Below, piece after piece: positions 32,078 through 39,227 of a DNA stretch of 64,000 bases (position 1 is the stretch's first letter; each line of letters begins with the position of its first letter). The stretch is from Nocardia sp. BMG51109. GTDB taxonomy: Bacteria > Actinomycetota > Actinomycetes > Mycobacteriales > Mycobacteriaceae. The translations under genes were made by a program, and so were the position numbers. The notes beneath the pieces were generated by a model. The model had not been told where the DNA came from and ran no database searches. It saw nothing but the letters and a program-made list of their open reading frames with translations. Where the stretch lies: assembly GCF_000526215.1 (NCBI RefSeq), contig NZ_JAFQ01000004.1, forward strand, positions 3,224,001-3,288,000. The letters run 5' to 3'.

Positions 32078-33754
32078 TCAGTGGTCCTCGACCAGCAGCC
32101 CGCTGTCCATCCGCCAGCGGCGGGTGGCGCGCACGCCGTCGAGCATGCGGCGGTCGTGGGTCACCAACAGCAGTGTGCCGGTGAAGGATTCGACCGCCTC
32201 CTCGAGCTGTTCGATGGCGGGCAGATCGAGGTGGTTGGTGGGTTCGTCGAGGACGAGCAGATTCACACCGCGCGCCTGCAACAGCGCGAGGGCGGCGCGG
32301 GTGCGTTCACCGGGCGAGAGAGTGTCGTTGGCGCGCAATACCTGTGAGCCGCGCAGCCCGAACTTCGCGAGCAGCGTGCGGACATCGGACTCCGGCCAGT
32401 CCGGCACCTCGGCGCCGAAAGCCTCGGCGGGCGTGGTGGATCCGCGGAACAGCCCGCGCGCCTGGTCCACCTCGCCGACGGCCACACCGGAGCCCAGGAC
32501 GGCGGATCCGGTGTCGGGGTGGATCTTTCCCAGCAGCAACGCCAGCAGCGTCGACTTCCCGGAGCCGTTGGCGCCGGTCAGCACGATGCGGTCGCCCCAA
32601 TCCACCTGCGTGGTCACCGGTCCCAGCGTGAAACCGCCGCGGGCGACGGTGGCGCCGGACACGGTGGCGACCACCGATCCGCTGCGCGGCGCCGCGGCGA
32701 TCGACATCCGCAGCTCCCACTCCTTGCGCGGCTCCGCGACCTCCTCCAGCCGTTCGATGCGCCGCTGGGTCTGCCGCACCTTCGACGCCTGCTTCTCGGT
32801 CGATTCGGCGCGCATCTTGCGACCGGCCTTGTCGGAGTCCACCTTGCGCGGATCCCTGGCCTTGCGGCGGGCGGTGCGCACGCCGTGCTCCATCCAGTTG
32901 CGCTGCGTCGTCGCGCGGGCCTCCAGGGCCGCCTTGGTGTCGGCGTACTCCTCGTACGCCTCGCGGGCGTGCCGCCGTGCGACCTCGCGTTCGGCCAGGT
33001 ACGACTCGTACCCGCCGTCGTACTGGCCCACCCGCTGCTGCGCCAGATCCAGCTCGACGATCCGATTCACGGTGCGCGCCAGGAACTCCCGATCGTGGCT
33101 GACCACCATCAGCGGCACCCGCACGCCGGTGACGAAGCGTTCCAGCCGGGCCAGTCCGTCCAGGTCGAGGTCGTTGGTCGGCTCGTCGAGCAGCAGGATG
33201 TCGAAGCGGGACAACAGCACCGACGCCAGCCCGGCGCGGGCGGCCTGACCGCCGGACAATGCCGTCATCGGGGTATCCAGGCCGTCCGGGAGACCGTCGG
33301 CGAGATTCAGCTCCACCGCCACCTCGGCGGCGCGCTGATCCAGATCGGCTCCGCCGAGCGCCAGCCAGCGGTCCAGGGCGGGGGTGTAGTCGTCGGTGTC
33401 CGTACCGGAATCGGCCGGTACGTCCGCGGCGAGGCGTTCCGCGGCGGCGTCCATGATCTGTTGTGCCGCGGCGACTCCCGTGCGCCGGGCCAGGAAACTC
33501 AGCACCGTCTCGCCCGGAACGCGTTCGGGTTCCTGGGCCAGATATCCGACGTTCGCCCCGGGCGGGCTGAGCGTGATGGCGCCGGCCGGCGCGCTACCCT
33601 CGGCCAGCATCCGCAGGAGCGTCGATTTTCCGGCGCCGTTCATCCCGACCAGACCGATCACGTCACCCGGCGCCAGCACGAGATCGAGATCGCCGAACAG
33701 CGCGCGGTCGCCGTGACCGGCCGCCAGCCCGCGTGCGTGCAGCGTGGCGCTCAC
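32078..33754 (-). CDS. ABC-F family ATPase
   Basis: 558-residue cytosolic protein with two ABC ATPase domains and no membrane segments, the class that acts on ribosomes in translation control or antibiotic protection. Domain 1: Walker A GLVGMNGAGKSTLLRML near residue 35, signature LSGGQAARAGLASVLL, Walker B DILLLDEPTNDLDLDG. The linker holds an Arg/Lys-rich segment (ARRKARDPRKVDSDKAGRK) expected to enter the ribosomal exit-site region. Domain 2: GANGSGKSTLLALLL, LSPGERTRAALALL, NLLVLDEPTNHLDLPA. Subfamily cannot be fixed; it looks like the actinobacterial Rv1473-type. GTG at 33754 overlaps the stop of a 26-residue repeat-encoded mini-ORF as GTGA. Confidence 0.9.
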   Translation of the reverse strand: MSATLHARGLAAGHGDRALFGDLDLVLAPGDVIGLVGMNGAGKSTLLRMLAEGSAPAGAITLSPPGANVGYLAQEPERVPGETVLSFLARRTGVAAAQQIMDAAAERLAADVPADSGTDTDDYTPALDRWLALGGADLDQRAAEVAVELNLADGLPDGLDTPMTALSGGQAARAGLASVLLSRFDILLLDEPTNDLDLDGLARLERFVTGVRVPLMVVSHDREFLARTVNRIVELDLAQQRVGQYDGGYESYLAEREVARRHAREAYEEYADTKAALEARATTQRNWMEHGVRTARRKARDPRKVDSDKAGRKMRAESTEKQASKVRQTQRRIERLEEVAEPRKEWELRMSIAAAPRSGSVVATVSGATVARGGFTLGPVTTQVDWGDRIVLTGANGSGKSTLLALLLGKIHPDTGSAVLGSGVAVGEVDQARGLFRGSTTPAEAFGAEVPDWPESDVRTLLAKFGLRGSQVLRANDTLSPGERTRAALALLQARGVNLLVLDEPTNHLDLPAIEQLEEAVESFTGTLLLVTHDRRMLDGVRATRRWRMDSGLLVEDH

Positions 33755-33831
33755 GATGCCGCCTCGCTGGCGTTCGCCATCACCCTGCGCCCGGTGCGCT
33801 GTGCCGATGGTTCGCTCGCAAGCTCGTTCAC
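33751..33831 (-). CDS. 26-residue repeat-encoded mini-ORF, coupled to ABC-F
   Basis: A 77-bp repeat unit gives a GTG-started 26-codon frame (NELASEPSAQR near the start, NASEAAS at the end). Its TGA overlaps the ABC-F GTG as GTGA and its own last codons supply GAGGCGG as Shine-Dalgarno for that start. Related units lie at 33828-33896 and 50079-50159. It may be a leader peptide that couples translation, or a passenger repeat. Confidence 0.45.
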   Translation of the reverse strand: MNELASEPSAQRTGRRVMANASEAAS

Positions 33832-33896
33832 GATGCCGCCTCGCCGAGGCTCGCCGCCATCGTGCGGGCGGCGCGCTGTGCCGATGGTTCCGTCAC
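33828..33896 (-). CDS. 22-residue shortened mini-ORF, tandem copy
   Basis: A second copy of the mini-ORF repeat, lacking 12 bases near its start, reads VTEPSAQRAAR at the start and LGEAAS at the end. Its TGA overlaps the GTG of the adjoining full-length copy, again as GTGA, and it again ends with a GAGGCGG ribosome-binding sequence. This gives a chain of two mini-ORFs ahead of the ABC-F gene. Confidence 0.4.
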   Translation of the reverse strand: MTEPSAQRAARTMAASLGEAAS

Positions 33897-34122
33897 GGCG
33901 GGCCCGTGGGGGCGACGTGCTGCACGGCTGCATCCTGCCCGCGCTCGTGCGTCGCGCGCACCTGGTTTTCGGTCGCACACGGCCATGAGTCTGCCGTGCT
34001 CGGGGTTCGACCCTGAGTCCGGGCCCGGAGAAATCAGGGTGCGGATCGGTCCGGCGCCCGATGCTCGCGGCGGGCGAGTGGACGCACAGTGGTGGTACGG
34101 ATATCGAGAGAAGGAGAACGAC
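33897..34122. other. Divergent promoter region, ABC-F and PspC genes
   Basis: About 225 bases between the mini-ORFs and the pspC-like gene. The end of this region carries the AGAAGGAGA Shine-Dalgarno for the PspC protein. No other feature is clear. Confidence 0.4.
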
Positions 34123-34320
34123 ATGACCGCCCCCGCCCCTACCCGCCGCCTCACCCGGCCCCGCAACGACAAGTGGATCGGCGGCGTCTGCGGCGGCCTC
34201 GCGCAGTACTTCGGCTGGAGTTCCACGGTGGTGCGGCTGCTGTTCGTGCTGTCGTGCCTGCTGCCCGGCCCGCAGTTCATCCTGTATCTCATCCTGTGGG
34301 TGGTCATTCCGAAGGCGTGA
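34123..34320 (+). CDS. PspC domain membrane protein
   Basis: 65-residue single PspC domain: a basic start (RRLTRPRNDKWIGGVCGGLA), then QYFGWSSTVVRLLFVLSCLL and FILYLILWVVIPKA as two hydrophobic helices. PspC domains sit in the cytoplasmic membrane and in other bacteria take part in envelope-stress responses. This protein lacks the additional kinase-like or regulatory domains seen in longer actinobacterial members. AGGAG stands ten bases before the ATG. It appears to be transcribed alone. Confidence 0.92.
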   Translation: MTAPAPTRRLTRPRNDKWIGGVCGGLAQYFGWSSTVVRLLFVLSCLLPGPQFILYLILWVVIPKA

Positions 34321-34331
34321 GGCGCCACCGG

Positions 34332-34382
34332 TTATCCACAGGTTCGGGCGTGATCTCGCTCGCGCGGCCCGGGTTGTCCACA
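34332..34382 (+). promoter_or_regulatory. Pair of DnaA-box-like sequences
   Basis: TTATCCACA (34332-34340) and TTGTCCACA (34374-34382) match the actinobacterial DnaA-box consensus, on the same strand and 42 bp apart. They lie between the PspC gene and a small acidic-protein gene. Another pair occurs at 3089-3114. Confidence 0.5.
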
Positions 34383-34456
34383 GGAGGGCTGCGCGAGGGG
34401 GTGCGCGGATGTCAGGATGGAGCGACATTCGCTGTACGCCCCTCGAGGAGCCGCTC

Positions 34457-34765
34457 ATGATGACATCGGACGATCTGCCGGGTCTGAACCTGCCGGACGT
34501 CGATGCGCACTCCGACCTAGGCGGCCTCGGCGCCGTCGAACTCCACCATCCCACTCAGGACATCGACGCCGACGGCATCCCCGACACCGAATCCGTCCAG
34601 GGCCCGGGCGGTACCGACATCTGGACCGACACCAACCACGACGGAATCGCCGACCACGTCAGCGTCATCGACAGCGACGGCGCGTACGGCGCGTGGGAGT
34701 TCCATCAGCATCCGGATGGGACCAGCGAGTGGGTCCGGACCGACCAGGGGGAACTGGGCAAGTAG
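34457..34765 (+). CDS. Small acidic protein, DUF6802-like
   Basis: 102 residues, no signal peptide. It carries Asp-rich calcium-site-like turns: DIDADGIPDTESV, DTNHDGIADHVSVIDSDG, resembling thrombospondin-type-3 or EF-hand-like D-X-D-X-D-G loops, and ends WEFHQHPDGTSEWVRTDQG. This is the pattern I associate with a nocardial/rhodococcal family of unknown function (DUF6802). The ATG at 34457 has GAGGAG six bases upstream; an upstream ATG at 34409 is less likely. It converges with the ESX-like pair coming from the other strand. Confidence 0.75.
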   Translation: MMTSDDLPGLNLPDVDAHSDLGGLGAVELHHPTQDIDADGIPDTESVQGPGGTDIWTDTNHDGIADHVSVIDSDGAYGAWEFHQHPDGTSEWVRTDQGELGK

Positions 34766-34830
34766 GTCGGCGGCCCGCCGAGCCGAGCGCCTGCGCGCCG
34801 GTGATCTCAGCGCTGCCCGGAGCCAGGGGC

Positions 34831-35184
34831 TCAGCGCAGCCAGGTGTCCGGCGGGCCGTATCCCTCCATGCGGGCCTCGTCCTCCTCCGTCCAATCGGTC
34901 GGCAGGACGTAGGTCTCCCGGGCGTGCCGCGGCTCGGCCTCGGTTCTCGCTCGTTCGGTGGTCTCGCGCAGCAACCGGTCGCGCTCGTCCCGGGCCTCCC
35001 GGGCCGCCGCCTCCTCCGGTGTTTCCGGATGCGCCTGCCGGTTCAGCTCCTGCCGGAGATCGTCGAATACGGCGGCGCCGCCGCGGCTCGTCCGTTCGTC
35101 GGCCGCGAGGAATTCGCCGCGGACCTCGCGGGTCGCCGCGCCGTACTCGGCGAGGATCCGGTCCATCTCGGCCTGGTAGTCCAT
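34831..35184 (-). CDS. Hypothetical helical protein downstream of the ESX-type pair
   Basis: 117 residues, charged and predicted helical: MDYQAEMDRILAEYGAATREV, then DDLRQELNRQAHPETPEEAAAREARDERDRLLRE, likely coiled coil, ending TWTEEDEARMEGYG-like acidic sequence (PTDWTEEDEARMEGYG). The ATG at 35184 is chosen; upstream codons in the same frame are low-complexity. It lies 79 bases after the stop of the large WXG-type gene on the same strand, consistent with a third gene of that operon, possibly a partner of the secreted proteins. Not recognised as a named family. Confidence 0.65.
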   Translation of the reverse strand: MDYQAEMDRILAEYGAATREVRGEFLAADERTSRGGAAVFDDLRQELNRQAHPETPEEAAAREARDERDRLLRETTERARTEAEPRHARETYVLPTDWTEEDEARMEGYGPPDTWLR

Positions 35185-35263
35185 CTGTGCTCGCCCGTCC
35201 CGATATCGGCTGCCATATCTCGATCGCCTCGTGCACCCGGCCTCGACGGCCGGGCAGGACAAT

Positions 35264-37360
35264 CTACAACGGGCCCGCTTCGGCGAGTTCGGCTCCGCTG
35301 TCGGGCGGCGTGGGCGGTGCCGGTGGTGCGGCGCGCTGGTCCCGGGCCTCGGGCCGCGGACCGGCCGCCGGCACCGGGCCGGGTGGCGGGGACTGCTGGT
35401 GTGCCGGGCCGGGAGTGTCTTGCGGTGACCGCGTGCCGGGCTCCTGTCGATCTTCGGGCTGGTGGGGCCGGTCGGCGGGGGACCGGTCGTTCGGCGCCCG
35501 GTTCTCCGGGACGGGCTGATCGGGCTCGTGGTGCCGGCCGTGGTCCACCGGCTGCCGGTCCTGGGTGCCCTGCGCCGCGTCGTCCGACTTCTGGTCGGGC
35601 CGTTGCCGGTCGTCCGGGTGCTCATCGTCGCGCACCGGATCCGTCTCGTCCTTCTCCGGATCGTGCTTCTCCGGATCGTGCGGAGACTCGTCCTCGGTCG
35701 AGATGATCGGCATGCCGTGCTCGTCGAGCTTCAACTCGTAGGTCTTGTCCGTGCCGTCGGCGCCGGACACCGACACCTCGAGTGCGCCGTGCGCGCCCGC
35801 ATCGATCTTCAGATGCTTTCCCGCCAAGTCGAATTCGGCGGACGGACGGGCGTGCGGCGCCGCCGCGCCTTCGCCCGGATCGGCCGGATCGTGTTGAGAT
35901 GCGTTGTGCTGTCCCAGGATTCCCCCGACGCCCTGCTGAATATCATCCGACAGCGCGCCGAGTCCCTGTGTCACCGGTTGGCCCAGCGCCTGTCCGAGGC
36001 TCGACAGCCGGCTCGCTTCCGACAGCGCCGAACCGAGATCCGGCATTCCGGGGCCCGGCGATGCCGGTGCGGACGTGGGGGTAATCGAGGACGGCGTGGC
36101 CGCGGCCGGGGCGCTCGACGCGGATGTCGGCGACTCCGGTGTCGGTGCGGCCCGGTCGCTGGGGGCGGCCGTGCTGCTGGGGGCTGGTGTCGATGCGGCC
36201 GGGGCGCTGTCGGCCGGTGCTGGTGCGGCCGTGCTGCTCGGGGGTGGTGTCGATGTAGCCGTGCTGCTGTCTGCCGGTGTCGATGTGGCCGGTGTGCTCG
36301 GGCCGGGCGCGGGCGGTTGCTGACCGGCCGGCGTGGGAAAGGGTGCCGGTTCGTGGCTGTCCAGCAGATCGGTCACCGGCTTGTAGGCCTGGCGAATGTA
36401 GTAGTCGGCGAGGGCGCACTGATGGACGAACGCCTTGAACGCCTCCTGAACCGCGGGGCGGAAGTGCTCGGTCAGCCATTGCTTGCAGGCGTCGCGGATG
36501 CGCTGAGAACCTTCGTCCGAGCCCGGGCCGACCGACGGCAGGTTCAATTGCTGGGCGGCCGTGGTGTTCTGCTTGCCGTGCAGATAGCCCCAGGTGGTGC
36601 TCTCGGCCGCCACGGTGATGAGGGTGCTCACCGGGTCCTCCGCGCCGTCGAGGCGCATGGCGTGCGCCGCCACCGGACACTGCGGGCTGTCGAACCCGGC
36701 GACGAAATTCGCCTTGTCCCTGACGATTTGCAGCAGCACCTCCGGCAGCCCGGTCAACGCCGCCGACACCGCCCGCAGGTATTGCGCCTGCTGGTCGGCA
36801 TGGGCGTGGAACCCGGCCAAGTGGTCCTGCGCAGCCGCACCGGCCCGGCCCTGCCAGACCTCCGGCACGGCCTGGGCCACGCCGTTCAGATCCGTGGTGA
36901 TGTCATTCGCCGAAGGCTGCGCGCCGGTGCCGGCGGAGGCCGCCCGCAGCGCGGCCGACAGGGTGCGCAGGCTGTCGAGGTTCATGCTGCGCTGCTGGTC
37001 GTACCATCGGCCCTCCAGCCGCCGCAGCTCCTCGCCCGGGTCGCCGCCGGTGTGGATCGTCTCGCCGCCGATCTCTTCGCCGACGACGCTCAGGGGCGGG
37101 ATCGGGAAATCGTCGAAGCCGTCCAGGCCCACGTCGCGGCACCGGTGGTACCGGATCAGCGCCCGCTCGAACCACTGCAACCCGGGTGCGGCGGTGTCCA
37201 GGAGGCTTGCGACGTCCGGACCGGTGGCCCTGGTGGTATCGCTCCAGATCTTCTGGTCGAAGACGTTGCGGCCGTCCTCCTGAAGGAATCGTTCCAGCGA
37301 CTGCCGCGCCGACCCGAGGTCTCGCTGGTAGTCCGATGCGTACCGCTGCGGATCGGTCAT
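35264..37360 (-). CDS. Large WXG-type ESX-associated protein with Pro-rich tail
   Basis: 698 residues, no signal peptide. The N-terminal 370 residues are mostly helical: MTDPQRYASDYQRDLGSARQ at the start and a WXG100-like segment with VPEVWQGRAGAAAQDHLAGFH near residue 185, followed by a helix (HADQQAQYLRAVSAALTGL). A region of Thr/Pro/Ala/Ser repeats follows (PSSTAAPAPADSAPAA), then a short domain with AGKHLKIDAGAHGALEVSVSG, and a final highly charged Asp/Pro/Arg/Gln-rich tail. No toxin motif was recognised. The ATG overlaps the stop of the upstream EspC-like gene (ATGA), mirroring the pair at 28348-30113. Likely a type VII secretion substrate or cell-surface protein; inferred. Confidence 0.72.
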   Translation of the reverse strand: MTDPQRYASDYQRDLGSARQSLERFLQEDGRNVFDQKIWSDTTRATGPDVASLLDTAAPGLQWFERALIRYHRCRDVGLDGFDDFPIPPLSVVGEEIGGETIHTGGDPGEELRRLEGRWYDQQRSMNLDSLRTLSAALRAASAGTGAQPSANDITTDLNGVAQAVPEVWQGRAGAAAQDHLAGFHAHADQQAQYLRAVSAALTGLPEVLLQIVRDKANFVAGFDSPQCPVAAHAMRLDGAEDPVSTLITVAAESTTWGYLHGKQNTTAAQQLNLPSVGPGSDEGSQRIRDACKQWLTEHFRPAVQEAFKAFVHQCALADYYIRQAYKPVTDLLDSHEPAPFPTPAGQQPPAPGPSTPATSTPADSSTATSTPPPSSTAAPAPADSAPAASTPAPSSTAAPSDRAAPTPESPTSASSAPAAATPSSITPTSAPASPGPGMPDLGSALSEASRLSSLGQALGQPVTQGLGALSDDIQQGVGGILGQHNASQHDPADPGEGAAAPHARPSAEFDLAGKHLKIDAGAHGALEVSVSGADGTDKTYELKLDEHGMPIISTEDESPHDPEKHDPEKDETDPVRDDEHPDDRQRPDQKSDDAAQGTQDRQPVDHGRHHEPDQPVPENRAPNDRSPADRPHQPEDRQEPGTRSPQDTPGPAHQQSPPPGPVPAAGPRPEARDQRAAPPAPPTPPDSGAELAEAGPL

Positions 37361-37668
37361 GCCGGGCCAGGCCCGCCGGCGGCGTTCTCGATCCGGGCGC
37401 CGCTGTCCTGCTCCGTCGCCGTGGCGGCCGTCGCGGCCTGCCGCATGGCCTCCGCCGTCGCACCGGAGGCCGCGGACCACGACTGCAGCATGGTGACGAT
37501 CCCCTCGACGCCCGCCGCGAGCTTGTTCCCCTGATCCTGATAGTCCTGACCGGCATGGGCCGCGTCGAAGCCGGCGGCCGCGATCTGCGCCGCGTGATCG
37601 CGCGTCGCCTCGCTCGCGGGCGCGATCGTGCGCGCCATGTTCAGCACGGACTGCGGGTCGATCAGCAC
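37357..37668 (-). CDS. ESX secretion-target protein, EspC-like
   Basis: 103-residue helical protein, second of its kind in the window. It reads MLIDPQSVLNMARTIAPASE at the start, with a second helix containing LQSWSAASGATAEAMRQAA; a Trp lies where WXG-type proteins turn. GTG at 37668 has GGAGGGGG just before it. The stop overlaps the following large WXG protein gene as ATGA. Gene order and sizes match the pair at 28348-30113 although the sequences have diverged. Confidence 0.72.
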   Translation of the reverse strand: MLIDPQSVLNMARTIAPASEATRDHAAQIAAAGFDAAHAGQDYQDQGNKLAAGVEGIVTMLQSWSAASGATAEAMRQAATAATATEQDSGARIENAAGGPGPA

Positions 37669-37904
37669 GGCCCCCTCCTCATCCCCGATTCGGTCCCTGG
37701 AGAGCCGACCTCCGCGGACGGACTTTCGGCCCCCCGATCATGACAGACCCGCCACTCGGCCTGCCAGGCTCCGGCGCGGCAGACCCGGCCCGAGGCCCCG
37801 AGCAAGGTGTATCACGGTGCCCGGGGCGGAGGGCGGCAATCCGTTGACCGGTCCGGACAGATTCCGGCCAGGCCGCTGCACATTTTCGGGCTCGCCCGCG
37901 GCGC

Positions 37905-38768
37905 TCACTTCCGCAGTGTCTGGACCGCCTGAAGTAGTTGCAGTTTCGACGGTTTCTCCGGCTCTGCCGCCAGCGCCGCCTCGGGGTCGACGAGTTCGGT
38001 GTGCGGGATGGTCTCCTCGGGGTCGGCGAACGCCTGGTACTTCTTGTCGCCCAGCAGCTGATGGCTGAGGTAGCCGACGAGCAGGCCGCGCACGGTCCGG
38101 TCGGTCTTCGCCTCGTACTTCGCCGCACCCAGTGCGGCCAGTGCCCGCCGGCCCTCGACGATGCCGTTGTGCGTCGCCTTGTCGACCGTGCGTAGGACCG
38201 ACGGCCCGCCCCAGGCCGCGGCGAGGGAGACGGCATTGCAGCTGAGCGAGTCGATGTCGGTGCCGGCCAGGATGAACGCGGGGGCCTCGATATCGGCGGC
38301 GAGGGATTCCGCGCTGGGGGCGGTGGGCGACGGGAACAGGGCCGCGACGGCGGCGACCGGGCGCCGCGCGGCGGCGATCACCGCGGCCCCGGCGCCCATG
38401 CCGTGCCCGGCGAATGCCAGCTTGTCGGGGTGCACGCTGAGCGAGCCGTCGCCGAGCCGCACCCCGGTGCAGATGTCGAGCGTGGTGAGCAGATCGGTCG
38501 CCAGGTTCAGGTGGGACGGGAGCGGCCCGCGCTCGGTGTCCGGTGCGGCCGCGACGAAACCCCAGGATGCCAGGTGCTCCAGCAACTTTCGATAGTTGCC
38601 GACACCGGCCAGCCAGCCGTGCCCGAATACGACCGCGGGCAGATTGCGTCCCTCTTGCGGGGCGAACACCACCCCGGGCTGCCCGGCGATGCCGAGATTG
38701 CCGCGCACGACCCGGTGCGGACCGGGTGTGCTGAGGGTGCTCAGAAGCGATTTCACAGACGCCGACAC
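37905..38768 (-). CDS. Alpha/beta hydrolase-fold protein lacking the nucleophile Ser
   Basis: 287-residue dienelactone-hydrolase-like protein. It starts VSASVKSLLSTLSTPGPH, then LPAVVFGHGWLAGVGNYRKL with the oxyanion-type HGW, and the strand-elbow FAGHGMGAGAAVIAA. At the elbow the usual Gly-X-Ser-X-Gly reads Gly-His-Gly-Met-Gly, so the serine nucleophile is missing. The acid (ILAGTDIDSLS) and the His (KATHNGIVEG) regions are still present. A related protein group in mycobacteria and nocardia has the same start (SLLSKLSPRGPH-like), so the family may be non-hydrolytic or use another mechanism. GTG at 38768 is chosen. Divergent from glmS. Confidence 0.75.
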   Translation of the reverse strand: MSASVKSLLSTLSTPGPHRVVRGNLGIAGQPGVVFAPQEGRNLPAVVFGHGWLAGVGNYRKLLEHLASWGFVAAAPDTERGPLPSHLNLATDLLTTLDICTGVRLGDGSLSVHPDKLAFAGHGMGAGAAVIAAARRPVAAVAALFPSPTAPSAESLAADIEAPAFILAGTDIDSLSCNAVSLAAAWGGPSVLRTVDKATHNGIVEGRRALAALGAAKYEAKTDRTVRGLLVGYLSHQLLGDKKYQAFADPEETIPHTELVDPEAALAAEPEKPSKLQLLQAVQTLRK

Positions 38769-39227
38769 GTGGTCGAACTTAACCGATGAACGCCCTCCTG
38801 CGGTGTTTCGCCCGCTCGCGGAATCGCCGGCGGTTCGGCCGAACCTGCCCGCCGCGGGTCTCGGCCGCTTGTCTCGGGGCGGCGTCGTCCACCCGGGTGG
38901 GCCGAGGCGGAACGGATCCGGGCGGCGCGTGCCTCCGCGGGACGAGACGGCGGTCCGGTCGCGGTGAAGTACACGACCGGCTGCCGTGCGAGGACGGACG
39001 AGCGTCGATGAAGCGTCCGGCCCGGCGTCGGGAACGGGTGTCGTTTCCGGGCGTCGGTGCGCAGCTGCGCCACCTCGGCCGAATCGGGCCGGATCCGTGC
39101 CGGGCCTGCGCGAACGTGACGTCTTGCCGCCCCGTTCGAGCGGCTGCGAGCAGGCCGCGGTCCGGCTCACACGCGGCGCCTCCGGTCCCGTCGCTGCCGG
39201 CATCGGCTCCAAGTACGCTGAGGCACC
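38769..39227. other. Divergent intergenic region before glmS
   Basis: 459 bases between the hydrolase-fold gene and glmS. Open frames here are Arg/Pro-rich shadows. No operator, ribozyme (glmS-type) or riboswitch core was recognised, so glmS control is not visible. Confidence 0.4.

Noticed and set aside
34332..34382. Replication origin
   Set aside because: Only two DnaA boxes, no AT-rich unwinding region and no dnaA/dnaN/gyr genes nearby.
38769..39227. glmS ribozyme
   Set aside because: No ribozyme core was recognised, and this element belongs mainly to Firmicutes.
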